NCBI GenBank assembly: GCA_044224315.1
Contig: JBGAKR010000003.1
Span: 1 to 64,000 of the forward strand
DNA from: JAGXTF01 sp044224315
GTDB lineage: Bacteria; Bacteroidota; Bacteroidia; NS11-12g; UBA955
Direction of reading: 5' to 3'
Length of the DNA: 64,000 bases
The position numbers and the translations under genes are program-made. The notes beneath the pieces are model-generated. The model was not told where the DNA came from. It searched no databases and worked only from the letters and a program-made list of their open reading frames with translations. This document shows, one piece after another, positions 18,247-27,823 of the stretch. Numbering within the stretch: the stretch's first letter is position 1; each line of letters starts with the position of its first letter.

Positions 18247-18675
18247 ATGCATGTAGAAATTCTGCCTTTTAATTCCAGAAATCAAATCCAAAGCATTGGG
18301 CTTCGATACAATGTATTGCGCAAACCCCTTGGTTTGTTTTTTAATGCTGAAGATTTAGCCTCGGAGGCTGAAGAAACCCATGTGGCGGCCATCGAAGGCT
18401 CGGCAGTAATTGGCATAATGCTACTAAAAAATGCAGGCAATGGTATATTGAAAATGCGACAGGTAGCAGTATCCGAAGCCTGGCAAGGTAAAAATGTAGG
18501 CGGAAAAATGGTACAGTTTTCGGAAGATTTTGCACTTCAAAATAAGTATAAAAAAATTGAACTTCATGCCCGTGAAACCGCGGTAAATTTTTACCTGAAA
18601 CACAATTACACCGTTGTGGGTGAAAAATTTATGGAAGTAGGAATACCCCATTGGAAAATGGAGAAAACCCTTTAA
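18247..18675 (+). CDS. GNAT-family N-acetyltransferase
   Basis: A 142-aa single-domain acetyltransferase. The acetyl-CoA-binding motif A is MRQVAVSEAWQGKNVGGKMV (Q/RxxGxG/A type), followed by motif B-like IELHARETAVNFYLKHNY. The length fits the small GNAT group (ElaA/YitI-like). The substrate cannot be told from sequence. It starts 34 bp after maeB, with no terminator between, so it may be co-transcribed. Confidence 0.85.
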   Translation: MHVEILPFNSRNQIQSIGLRYNVLRKPLGLFFNAEDLASEAEETHVAAIEGSAVIGIMLLKNAGNGILKMRQVAVSEAWQGKNVGGKMVQFSEDFALQNKYKKIELHARETAVNFYLKHNYTVVGEKFMEVGIPHWKMEKTL

Positions 18676-18782
18676 TAACAAGGGTTTCTTAGTTTGTATT
18701 GTGGATTTCAAATTGTCATGTTTTTGTAATTTGGCATTAAATATTGAAACCTGAAGACAAATCAGCGTCATTAGGTTACAAT

Positions 18783-21700
18783 ATGAGAATCTTAATTTTT
18801 ATATCAATTCTATGCGCTTCCAATATTCTGCATGCACAAATTTGCAATGCTTATAATCAATTGGGTTGTTCAAAAAAAAAAAAATAATATTACCTATTTG
18901 CAAATTACCGATGAACTGGGAAATGTAATTTTCAACAATACTAAAATTGGCGACAATGCAGGTAAAAACCTGTTAATAAATTCAGGCTCGGCAATTAAAA
19001 TATTTGCTGGAGGAACCTATAATTTTACGGTAAATAATTCTTTTAATAATGGCAATGGATGTGCTGCATTGGGCATTTGGATTGATGCCGACATTAATGG
19101 AAGTTTAAAAGGCGCAGAAAATATTCTTGATCCCAAGTCATCCAATATTTCTTTATGTCAAGCAACGTATGCAGTTAAAATCCCCTGTAATTTAAAAAAA
19201 GGAAGTTCTTTTTTAAGATTGCGTGTAGGTCCGGCAGGATATTTTGATACTTCAAAAGGCTGCGGAAATTTAAATATGGAAGGAAATATAATAGACTTGG
19301 AAATTATTCAAGATTATAATAATGCAATCAAAAACACATTCAGTTATTCAAGCCCTAACTATATATATCAAAACGTTGATTTTTCAATTGATACGCCCCA
19401 AATTGGGCACACCTATTTATGGTGGTTTGATGTAATTAAAAAAGGCCACAAAGGGTCAAAAGTAAAACAACCATATCCTGCATCTGGTACCTATGATATA
19501 ATGGTGCGCGATTATTATTGCAATGCTGCCGATTCATGGGTGCAAACTATTGATATTATCAACCCTAACACAATACCAACTGCATATTTTACCGGGCCTA
19601 AGACAGGCAAAGTAAATGAAATTCTCATTTTTAAAGACAGTTCCATCCATGGAGCATACAGGTTTTATTGGGAATTTACTGCACCCTCTGGCGCTGTTAC
19701 TACCTTAAATAACAAGGAATGTGCCTTTGAACCGCAGGAAACCGGCACCTACAAGGTATGTCTTACTTCCGAGAATTCGAATGGCCCTTCTTCTCAGTAT
19801 TGTAACAATAATTATTTAGTAGTATATCCGTCTGCCAATTGGGTTTGGAACGGACAAGATAAACACATTACCGGACAATCAAAGTCAACGATTGATTATC
19901 TGTTGCTAAAACCGTGTAAAGCCAAATACCTTGAAATTAAATTGAAGCATTTAAATTTAAAAAGTACTGATGTAATTTTAGTGTACGATGGAGTAGACCA
20001 GGCTTCACCCCAAATTGCAACAATTGACTACTCAAATCAGTTAAAATTTAAAGACTCTGTGCTTAATTCAAAAACAGGTTCATTTTACATTGTAAGCCAA
20101 TCTGGATCTCGTATATGTAACTGCGATATGGATACAATCTTAAGTTTCCGTTATTTTGGAATCAGAGATTCTACTCCACCCACACTTGAAATTTTTGGAG
20201 CTGATACCATGTATTTTCCTGTAGGCACAGCTATGAAAGATGGCTGGAATGAAATAAGCTATACCACTTACAAGGCGCATAGCAAATATGCCGGAGATTT
20301 AACAAGTTCTGTAATCATTTCAAGCAATGTTGATTATACTAAAAAAGGAGTTTACTATATAGATTTTGAGGTGCATGAATGCGATGCATTGAAGGTTACC
20401 AAAAGGCGGGTAATAATAGTAGATAAATTTTCGAATGGCTATTTTGCCAAGGCAAAATTAAGAGCCTATTTTGATGCGGATTCAAGCGGAAATTTCAATA
20501 CTGGAGATATACCGCTTGCCGAACGCGAGTTTATGGATTCAATGAATTATAGGCATGTTTATTCAAATGATTCCGGGTTTGCATTGTATTATCCATCTCA
20601 GAAGTATGTGAGTTTTAAGCTCGTTGCTAACAAAGAATGGAAGTACTTTTTACCTTCAAACGGAATAAGAAACTGGAATTATTTATCAGGCCCCGATACA
20701 CTTGACTTTGGTGTGAAACTGAATACCAAACTGCCCAACAATGATATCCGGTTACTTTCAAAATTGAATGCTGAAACTGCTGTAAAAGGCATAAATAATT
20801 TGCAATACTTCTTATTGGATAACCATTCTTTGAATACGATTGATTCTGTTGATGTATATATAAAATTAGACCGAAAGTATAAATGCACATTTTATGAAAC
20901 ACAGCCCTATTTTAGCAGTGATAGCCTTTATAAATTGCGCTATTATAATATTACACCTTTAGCCATGAAGCGTCTAAAATGGGATTTATATGTGGGTGAA
21001 AAAGAAACAGGTTTCTTTAACCAAATAGTGACCGTAATCTTGCCTGGGGTTCAAAAAGATGCAGATACAAGCAATAATCGGATTCAAACCCGTAAAAAAA
21101 TAATTTTCCCCTACGACCCTAATTATAAATCTGTTTTCCCAACTGATGAAATGCAAAATCCTGGCGAGCTTTTAAACTATCATATTCATTTTCAAAATGA
21201 AGGAACTGCCCAAGCCAGAAATGTAATTTTGCGCGATACCCTTGCCTCCACTTTGGATGCCAATACTTTTAAATTTATTTCCTCAAGTTTTCCTTGTGAA
21301 GTAAAACGGATAAATAATATGCTTGAATTTGAATTTATCAATATTAACCTTCGGCCTAAAGCTGTGAATGAAGCTGCAAGTCATGGCTGGGTTCAATTTC
21401 AGGTAAATGCATCAAAAGTGCTACCCGTTTTAAAAGCAGTGCAAAATAAGGCCTCTATTTATTTTGATTGGGAAGATCCGATTCATACAAATCATGCAAC
21501 AGTAATCTATGCCCCGGTTCCAAAAATACAATTAAAAGGCAATTCGCTGCAAAGGATTTCAGTTTGTTCCGTATACAAAGAGTTGGGCGCAATTGCCAGG
21601 GATACTGCCGATGGCAATATTTCAGATAAAATTAAAATAAAAGGCAGTATAAACGCACAATCACTAAAAACAGATACACTCGTGTATAGTATTACCAACT

Positions 21701-22524
21701 CTGCAGGCAAATCAGCCCAGGTGCTTCGGTTAGTTGAAAAATATGATTCAATAAAACCACATATTTATTTCAATGGTAAAGCGCTAACCTCTGGGTTAAA
21801 AGTACAAATTCCTGTTTTCTCAAACTATAAAGTCCCAGTATCTGCCGCTGACTCTTGCATGGGAACCATTGCTGTTTCTGGAATTCCAGTTGCAGGAAAG
21901 AATCTCGATTTGAATAAAATTGGGCAATATGAAATTACCTATCAGGCAGTTGATATTGCAGGTAATGCGGCAGTTGAGAACGGAAACAGTGTTTTCTTTG
22001 AAGTGAAAGATACAATTTCACCCGAGATAGATTTGAATACGGCTGATACCATTTGCGTTGAATTGAACAGTCCCTATATAAGTGTCAAACCAACCGTTAA
22101 GGACAATTATTCTAAGTCTGGTTCCATATCGCTTACTGTGGTTAATGAAGTAAATACGGCTATGGCAGGCATGTATACCGAAACATTTACGGCCACCGAT
22201 GAATCGGGCAATACGAGCAGGAAAATACGCATGGTTCAGGTTGGTAATTGTTTATCTAATACACAAAGTCAAAAAGAACGGAATGAAATCTTGATTTTCC
22301 CCAATCCGGCTGCCAATTACCTGACAATTTTACATTCTAAATCTCTGGCACAAAATCTGGTTTATCAAATTACAGACATAAGTGGTAGAATAATGTTATT
22401 TGGACATGTGCAATCCGATGGCAGCGAGCAGGTAAAACTCGATTCCCTAACCTCTGGAATCTATATGATTTCTGTTTATTTCAATAATCAGGTTATCAAC
22501 CAAAAAATCTGTGTTCAGCATTAA
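18783..22524 (+). CDS. Large T9SS-secreted protein interrupted by an A13 frameshift after its signal peptide
   Basis: An ATG at 18783 encodes a good signal peptide (MRILIFISILC ... HAQ) but stops right after an A13 run at 18872-18884. The following 1200+ codons lie in another frame; removing one A joins both into a 1246-aa product. The body contains a GEVED-like domain (GIWIDADINGS ... IIDLEIIQDY), a PKD-type segment, and a CUB-like part with DVILVYDGVD. Further on are HYR/Ig-type strands, a conserved-repeat domain with FPTDEMQNPGELLNYHIHFQNEG, and a C-terminal type A sorting domain (FPNPAANYLTI ... SGIYMISVYF). Without the signal peptide the rest could not be exported. The gap may be phase variation, transcriptional slippage or an assembly error. 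Confidence 0.8.
18872..18884 (+). repeat. A13 homopolymer at the frameshift point
   Basis: Thirteen consecutive A residues about 30 codons into the 18783 gene. A12 would read SKKKNNITYLQ in frame with the mature domain; A13 runs into TAA. Confidence 0.85.
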
Positions 22525-22613
22525 CAAGGATTTAGAGAAGGAACCAGATGCAACGACCTACGTACAGATATCTCTATTACCAGATAAATTTTAAATAAAT
22601 ATACTTTGGCTGT

Positions 22614-22655
22614 CCATTCACCATTCACAATTCACAATTCATAATTCATGAATCA
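22614..22655. repeat. Heptanucleotide tandem repeat (nnATTCA type)
   Basis: ATTCA starts at 22616, 22623, 22630, 22637 and 22644, with AATCA at 22651. Units are CCATTCA, CCATTCA, CAATTCA, CAATTCA, TAATTCA and TGAATCA, exactly seven bases apart. It ends 10 bp before the -7 box of the methyltransferase gene. Confidence 0.85.
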
Positions 22656-22665
22656 AAATTGCATT

Positions 22666-22673
22666 TACCTTTG
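22666..22673 (+). promoter_or_regulatory. -7 box of the methyltransferase gene
   Basis: TACCTTTG matches TAnnTTTG exactly; the ATG follows eight bases later at 22682. Confidence 0.55.
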
Positions 22674-22681
22674 CAATCAAT

Positions 22682-23305
22682 ATGACAAACCCTTGGACCC
22701 AAAGGTGGGACGAACGCTATAGCCAAACAGAATTCGCCTATGGCACTGAGCCTAACCATTTTTTTCGCGAACAATTAAATCAATTTAAGCCGGGCAACAT
22801 TCTGTGCGCCGCAGAAGGAGAGGGAAGAAATGCCGTTTATGCTGCAACCAAAGGCTGGCAGGCTTCTGCTTTTGATATTAGCCAGGAGGGATGTAAAAAA
22901 GCAATGCAATTGGCCGCGGCAAATAATGTGGTAATAGATTACAGGGTAGGAGAGTTGGATCAATTGGGTTTCAAACCAGAATCTTTTGAGGCATTGGCGC
23001 TGATTTATGCGCATTTTCCGGCTAACATTAAATCAGATTTACATAAAAAACTTATAAAATTATTAAAACCCGGTGCCACGGTTATTTTTGAGGCCTTCAG
23101 TAAAAAACACCTGGAATATATTGCAAAAAACGAGCAGGTAGGCGGCCCCAGGGAATTGGATATGCTTTTTTCTTTCGAAGAAATTCAGGCTGATTTTGCC
23201 GGGTTTGAAATTTTGGAACTTACAGAAACGGAAGTGCAATTGAATGAAGGTCTTTTCCATAATGGACTGGGCTCTGTGGTTCGCTTTGTGGGGCGGAAAT
23301 CATAG
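22682..23305 (+). CDS. Class I SAM-dependent methyltransferase
   Basis: 207 aa. The opening W-x-x-RW-x-x-RY ... FAYGTEPN is typical of TehB/TPMT-like methyltransferases. Motif I is degenerate: ILCAAEGEGRNAVYAA, with AEGEGRN as the glycine-rich loop. An acidic-loop segment SAFDISQEGCKKA follows, then the post-motif ALALIYAHFP. Substrate unknown; relatives act on thiols, tellurite or small acids. It is followed 15 bp later by a lipoprotein gene. Confidence 0.85.
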   Translation: MTNPWTQRWDERYSQTEFAYGTEPNHFFREQLNQFKPGNILCAAEGEGRNAVYAATKGWQASAFDISQEGCKKAMQLAAANNVVIDYRVGELDQLGFKPESFEALALIYAHFPANIKSDLHKKLIKLLKPGATVIFEAFSKKHLEYIAKNEQVGGPRELDMLFSFEEIQADFAGFEILELTETEVQLNEGLFHNGLGSVVRFVGRKS

Positions 23306-23320
23306 TTTATTTTCAATGCT

Positions 23321-24022
23321 ATGAAGTCTATCGTAGTTTTTTATAGTATTTTCTTGTTATTCAATGCCTGCAATTCTTCCCATAAACAGGGTATAGAAAG
23401 AACTGCCGTTAGCGATACTTTTGACTATTCATTACCTGTTGATTTTGCCCAATTTAAAAATATGAAATACAATTTTTACCGTTCAAAATGGGGTCGATTG
23501 GTTGAATTAAAATTTGCTTTTCAGGAAAAGGCGCCATTTAAAGCGTATTTTGATAGCACAGAGTCGTTTGATTGCGCAGACTCCACTTGTGAGGTTTTAT
23601 TGGATGATTTTTTAGATATCGAAACTTTCCAAAATTTTGAATCCACCGATTTTTCGAAAGATAATAAACATGTGTATTATTTCTATTCAAATTCGGGCGG
23701 TGGATTCCGCCATGTGATAGATGGAGCCGACCCGCTAAGCTTTAAATCACTGGCCGATTACCGTTGGGGCATCGATAAAAATTATGTGTATTTTCAAACG
23801 AAGAAACTTGCTGAATTGAATGTTAAGTATGCCAGAATGTGCGTCCCACCTGATACATCCGCAATTATTCTTCATTACATTACGGATTCGAAATTGGTTT
23901 TTTATGAGGATACCAAAATTGAAGGTGCCGATGCATTAACCTTTAAAGCCGTAAGCGGTAAAACCTGGGATGCTGAGGATAAAAACCGCAAGTACCAATA
24001 TGGAAGAATTTATTTGGATTAA
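23321..24022 (+). CDS. Lipoprotein with DKNYY-type repeats
   Basis: 233 aa. Lipobox-like LLFNAC at about residues 12-17 indicates an outer-membrane or periplasmic lipoprotein. The body has repeated segments of the DKNYY type: FSKDNKHVYYFY, GADPLSFKSL, WGIDKNYVYFQ and GADALTFKAV. This domain is seen in many Bacteroidota and Proteobacteria lipoproteins of unknown function. Probably co-transcribed with the upstream methyltransferase, from which it is separated by 15 bp. Confidence 0.8.
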   Translation: MKSIVVFYSIFLLFNACNSSHKQGIERTAVSDTFDYSLPVDFAQFKNMKYNFYRSKWGRLVELKFAFQEKAPFKAYFDSTESFDCADSTCEVLLDDFLDIETFQNFESTDFSKDNKHVYYFYSNSGGGFRHVIDGADPLSFKSLADYRWGIDKNYVYFQTKKLAELNVKYARMCVPPDTSAIILHYITDSKLVFYEDTKIEGADALTFKAVSGKTWDAEDKNRKYQYGRIYLD

Positions 24023-24094
24023 ATTTCAAATGATTGGATTCCAACAAATACCAACTTTGATTTATCAAAGTTAAAATAAAAAAAAGTCTAGCCT

Positions 24095-24592
24095 ATGAGC
24101 CTCCAAAAACTAATCGCCAATTACACAGAATTCAATCTTTGGGCCAACCAGCGCATTCACGAAATGTTGATTAAGCTGGATGAATCCATACTTTATACCC
24201 AAACACCCTCAAGTTTTAATTCCATTGATTACACCCTGCAGCACATGCTGCGCACACAACGGTATTGGAATTTGTTTATCACAGGAGCTTCCACTGAAGG
24301 TTTTAACTGGGCTGTGCGTGAAGGAGAAGTGCAGCTTATAATGGCAGAATTGATAGATATTTCTGCAACCATGGTAAAAAACTTTCGCGCATTTTCCGAA
24401 AAGGATTTACAGGAAATTTTGAATCTTGACACCCCGTGGGCAAAAAATCAGTTGCCAAGATATGAATATATTTTTCATGTAATTAATCATAGCACTTTTC
24501 ATCGCGGACAAATAATTACCATGCTCAGAAGTCTGGGTATTACCGATGGTATTCTAAATACCGATTACAATATTTTTAACACATTGAAATAA
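24095..24592 (+). CDS. DinB-family protein
   Basis: A 165-aa four-helix protein with the DinB metal triad: His50 in TLQHMLRTQRYW, and His132 and His136 in HVINHSTFHRGQI. The family includes damage-induced proteins and thiol transferases (bacillithiol or mycothiol dependent). Which one applies here cannot be decided. A run AAAATAAAAAAAAGT precedes the ATG. Hairpins after the stop separate it from the convergent 24834 gene. Confidence 0.88.
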   Translation: MSLQKLIANYTEFNLWANQRIHEMLIKLDESILYTQTPSSFNSIDYTLQHMLRTQRYWNLFITGASTEGFNWAVREGEVQLIMAELIDISATMVKNFRAFSEKDLQEILNLDTPWAKNQLPRYEYIFHVINHSTFHRGQIITMLRSLGITDGILNTDYNIFNTLK

Positions 24593-24784
24593 ACTATATT
24601 ACATTTTATTTAGTGTTTTGATTTGTCAGAATATTGTCAGTTCGTGACGAATTTTGCAACGTTTTGTCATTTCTCCGTCTTATGTATAGAGCTTTCCGAA
24701 TAGAATAAACCTGGTTTATTTTATTCTGTAAAATTCACACAAAATCTGACTGCTTCATTTCATTTCGGTTTTATACTTACGCAA

Positions 24785-24810
24785 AAAGGTCGCGCAACTG
24801 CGCGACCTTT
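24785..24810. terminator. Bidirectional terminator between convergent genes
   Basis: AAAGGTCGCGC (24785-24795) pairs with GCGCGACCTTT (24800-24810) over a four-base loop. A second small hairpin (AATAAACC/GGTTTATT, 24704-24720) followed by T-rich sequence lies upstream and may terminate the DinB transcript. Confidence 0.75.
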
Positions 24811-24833
24811 GCGTTTATTCCACTCCATAAAAT

Positions 24834-25628
24834 TTATTTATATCCGTACCATTTTCTTTCAGAAATATTGAACAACCAATAAATGCCATTGCAGTAGCTG
24901 AAGTTAAAACTGCCTTCGCATACCGCTGTTTTAGGCAATGTAATGCTTTTGCTATATTCATTGGTTGTGGCATTAAATAGATATATTTTTTTCAGTACAT
25001 AATCTAATACGCCAATTTCCATTTTGGGTATACCGGTATACACCACCGCATAAGTATTCAGGTTTTCTTCGCTAACAGGCAGATTTTTTAAATCTACTTT
25101 TCTTTTAAACGTGCCATTGCTGCGGTTGTAATAATGGAGTTCAGTGCCGTATTTAAACACCACTTCATCAGATGCAGCAATATATGCACCGATGCTATTA
25201 TCCTCGGGCTGATAAGTTTCTTCAGCGTATTCATCGGGTGTAAAAATATTATCAACGGTATTAGGAAAACCCTTTTCAGTTAAGCTTACATAGTAATAAC
25301 CACTGGTATAGTCATACGGGTTTCCCTCAATGCGGTTAAGTTTAGAATTAAACCACAAGCCGCGCACATCAAACTGGCAGGTTTTATCCCCATTCAACAT
25401 TTTCCCTTTGGCATCAAAGGTGGCCATAGGATAGCCTTCGTTACCGGCAAATGCGGCATAATAATATTTTTTAAGCGGGTTGTAGGCTACTCCGGCTCCA
25501 TTGGTGCCCGACCCATCGGGCATTTTCAGCACCAAAGTTTGTTTTAGCGTTTTTTCTTTCATGGTTGCTGCCGCCGGTATTAAGGCAAGGGCAAGCAACA
25601 TGGCTGGAATCAGGATTTTGTATTTCAT
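24834..25628 (-). CDS. Secreted hypothetical protein
   Basis: 264 aa with a signal peptide (MKYKILIPAMLLALALIPAAA). The mature part is beta-rich with repeated turns: YNPLKKYYYAAFAG, SGYYYVSL, YNRSNGTFKRKV, LKKIYLFNATTNEYSKS. This looks like a partial beta-propeller that reports a 'key: value' pattern, but no named domain is recognised. No T9SS tail is present, so it is probably periplasmic. Monocistronic. Confidence 0.7.
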   Translation of the reverse strand: MKYKILIPAMLLALALIPAAATMKEKTLKQTLVLKMPDGSGTNGAGVAYNPLKKYYYAAFAGNEGYPMATFDAKGKMLNGDKTCQFDVRGLWFNSKLNRIEGNPYDYTSGYYYVSLTEKGFPNTVDNIFTPDEYAEETYQPEDNSIGAYIAASDEVVFKYGTELHYYNRSNGTFKRKVDLKNLPVSEENLNTYAVVYTGIPKMEIGVLDYVLKKIYLFNATTNEYSKSITLPKTAVCEGSFNFSYCNGIYWLFNISERKWYGYK

Positions 25629-25764
25629 GGTTTTGTTTTTTAGACAGGTTTATACAACAATAGGCTAAAAGGTAAACCAAAGCAGTGATTAGGGTCACAA
25701 ACTTCTGGTAGTATAAACCTTGCCTTCTGCCGAAAATGCCTGTATATCATTCGCTGGTTCGGAT

Positions 25765-25772
25765 TATATTTG
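25765..25772 (+). promoter_or_regulatory. -7 box of rseP
   Basis: TATATTTG matches TAnnTTTG exactly. It lies 13 bases before the ATG at 25786 and excludes an in-frame upstream start at 25720. Confidence 0.55.
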
Positions 25773-25785
25773 CCGGTTCATATAC

Positions 25786-27135
25786 ATGGGAACCATCATA
25801 ACCATAGCCCAATTTATTCTTGCACTGGCCATTCTGGTTACACTGCACGAGTTAGGCCACTTTTTAGCTGCACGCGCTTTTGGTATCAGGGTAGAAAAAT
25901 TTTATCTGTTTTTTGATGCCTTCGGAATTAAACTGTTCAAATTTAAAAAAGGCGATACTGAATACGGTATTGGTTGGCTGCCTTTAGGCGGTTATGTAAA
26001 AATCGCCGGTATGATAGACGAAAGTTTGGATACCAAACAAATGGCTTCCGAACCTGAGAAGTGGGAATTTAGAAGCAAACCGGCCTGGCAGAGATTAATT
26101 GTAATGATTGGTGGAGTTACCGTAAACCTCATTCTGGGTTTTGCCATTTTTATAATGCTCACCTGGGCCTATGGAGATTCTTATATTCCCAATGCCGCAA
26201 TTAACAAAAATGGAGGAATCTACGCCGGACCTGCCGGTCGTAAAATGGGTTTCATGCAGGGTGACAAAATTCTGAAACTCAATGGCAAAGACGTTGTGAA
26301 TCTGGATGAAGAATTCAGCAGCTCTGATTTTCTGTTTGCCAAACGCAAAGAAGTTTTGCTGAATCGCAATGGCAAAGACACTACCATATTGCTGCCCGAG
26401 CATATCGAAGATTACATTTCCATTTCTAAAAAAGCTTCGCTGCCCATTATCGGAGTGCCTTCACAATTTAAGGTTGAGGCGGTAAATGCCGGAAGCACAG
26501 CGAGTAAAATAGGATTGAATAAAGGTGACATCATTGCGGAAATCAACGGATCCGATACCCGGGTTTTCTTTATTTTCAAGGAAAAACTGTTAGAAAATGC
26601 CGATAAAGATGTGGTTCTCACCGTGGTTACCCCAAAAAACGGAAGTAAAAAGGTAAAAGCACATATCGATAAAGATGGTACTTTAGGTTTCAGACCCGAG
26701 TTTTATGGTTTTGAAAATGAAACCGTAACCCTCAATTACAGCTTTGGCCAGTCAGTTGCAAAAGGCAGTTCAGAAAGTATTACCAAATTAAGCGACAACA
26801 TTAAGGCTTTTGGAAAAGTTATTTCAGGCGAAATGAACGCCAAAAAATCATTGGGCGGCCCAATAGCCATTGCCCAAATGTATGGCGATCATTGGAATTG
26901 GTATAAATTCTGGGCCCTTACCGGTATGCTTTCACTTGTATTGGCGTTTATGAATATTTTACCCATCCCTGCATTAGATGGTGGACATGTAATGTTTCTG
27001 CTCTGGGAAATGATTACCCGCAAACCTGTGAATGAAAAAGTACTTTACATTGGCCAAATTATTGGTATGGTGCTCCTTTTGGCACTCATTGTATTTATTT
27101 TCTGGGTAGATATCTCCCGTGCCCTCGGGTTTTAA
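25786..27135 (+). CDS. rseP: RIP metalloprotease RseP (site-2 protease)
   Basis: 449 aa, the usual length. The zinc-binding HELGH is at residues 21-25 in the first membrane helix, and the second metal-ligand motif NILPIPALDGG is near the C-terminus in a later helix. Two PDZ-like regions lie between (around GPAGRKMGFMQGDKILKLNG and GSTASKIGLNKGDIIAEING). Site-2 proteases cut anti-sigma factors and signal-peptide remnants inside the inner membrane. A separate ECF sigma factor is encoded at 49315, but its small partner lacks a membrane helix. A stop-start junction (TAAATG) couples it to the next gene. Confidence 0.95.
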   Translation: MGTIITIAQFILALAILVTLHELGHFLAARAFGIRVEKFYLFFDAFGIKLFKFKKGDTEYGIGWLPLGGYVKIAGMIDESLDTKQMASEPEKWEFRSKPAWQRLIVMIGGVTVNLILGFAIFIMLTWAYGDSYIPNAAINKNGGIYAGPAGRKMGFMQGDKILKLNGKDVVNLDEEFSSSDFLFAKRKEVLLNRNGKDTTILLPEHIEDYISISKKASLPIIGVPSQFKVEAVNAGSTASKIGLNKGDIIAEINGSDTRVFFIFKEKLLENADKDVVLTVVTPKNGSKKVKAHIDKDGTLGFRPEFYGFENETVTLNYSFGQSVAKGSSESITKLSDNIKAFGKVISGEMNAKKSLGGPIAIAQMYGDHWNWYKFWALTGMLSLVLAFMNILPIPALDGGHVMFLLWEMITRKPVNEKVLYIGQIIGMVLLLALIVFIFWVDISRALGF

Positions 27136-27645
27136 ATGAAAGATTTTTTTCATCATTTCGGTCTTCAACCCGGATTTCTGATTGATGAATCAGAATTGCG
27201 CAAAGAATACCTGCGCCTTCAAAAACTGTGGCACCCCGATTTTTTTGCTGCCGACCCAGTAGAAATGGAAAAAGCCCTGCAGTTTACTGCCCTGAATAAT
27301 GAGGCCTACAAAGCTCTTAGCACTTTAAATAATCGCATTCTGTATATTTTGCAAACCCATGGCATGTGGAAAGAGGGTGAAAAAACCAGTTTGCCCCAGA
27401 ATTTCCTCATGGATATGCTGGATTTGAACGATTTGATTGACGAAGCCAAAACCAATCCCCAGGCTAGGGAGGAGGCGGATAAACAGCTCAATCAATTAAA
27501 GCAGGAAGTAAACCAGAACTTGCAAATCCAGGCCCAGCTGGCCGATTCACAAAAAGCCAACTGGAACCCCCAAACCCTGGAGCCCATCCGCACCGAATTT
27601 GAAAAACTTCGCTACATCCAACGCCTGGCAGGGAGTAGGGAGTAG
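27136..27645 (+). CDS. hscB: HscB-like J-domain co-chaperone
   Basis: 169 aa. The N-terminal J domain carries HPD at residues 33-35 (LQKLWHPDFF), with HscB-like spacing. The rest is an acidic helical C-terminal domain (LNDLIDEAKTNPQAREEADKQL), as in HscB. The family assists HscA/Hsp70 in iron-sulfur cluster transfer from IscU. No isc gene is adjacent here. It starts immediately after the rseP stop. The last codons (GGG AGT AGG GAG TAG) lie in a heptanucleotide repeat that continues past the stop. Confidence 0.85.
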   Translation: MKDFFHHFGLQPGFLIDESELRKEYLRLQKLWHPDFFAADPVEMEKALQFTALNNEAYKALSTLNNRILYILQTHGMWKEGEKTSLPQNFLMDMLDLNDLIDEAKTNPQAREEADKQLNQLKQEVNQNLQIQAQLADSQKANWNPQTLEPIRTEFEKLRYIQRLAGSRE

Positions 27646-27686
27646 AGTGCAAAGCGCAAAGCTCAAAATGTAAAATGTAAAATAAA
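27631..27686. repeat. Heptanucleotide repeat overlapping the hscB end
   Basis: Eight consecutive seven-base units: GGGAGTA, GGGAGTA, GAGTGCA, AAGCGCA, AAGCTCA, AAATGTA, AAATGTA, AAATAAA. Each ends in A and the sequence drifts along the array. The first two units supply the last four sense codons and stop of hscB. Confidence 0.75.
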
Positions 27687-27772
27687 CAGCCAGGTTGGCG
27701 AAAGATTGAATTACTTCATTATACATTAAACATAGGCTGCTCATTCACTCCACACGCCATAGGTGGGCGGAC

Positions 27773-27814
27773 ACAATTCAAAATTCATTTTGCATTTTGC
27801 CTCCCACATTCTAA
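27773..27814. repeat. Heptanucleotide-periodic stretch upstream of the phosphoribosyltransferase gene
   Basis: AATTC recurs seven bases apart at 27775 and 27782. ATTTTGC is then repeated exactly at 27787 and 27794, and CTCCCAC and ATTCTAA continue the register. It is the most degenerate of the four period-7 loci. Confidence 0.6.
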
Positions 27815-27819
27815 ACTTG
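27812..27819 (+). promoter_or_regulatory. -7 box of the phosphoribosyltransferase gene
   Basis: TAAACTTG, one mismatch to TAnnTTTG, is followed by only four bases before the ATG at 27824, suggesting a leaderless transcript. Confidence 0.4.
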
Positions 27820-27823
27820 CACC

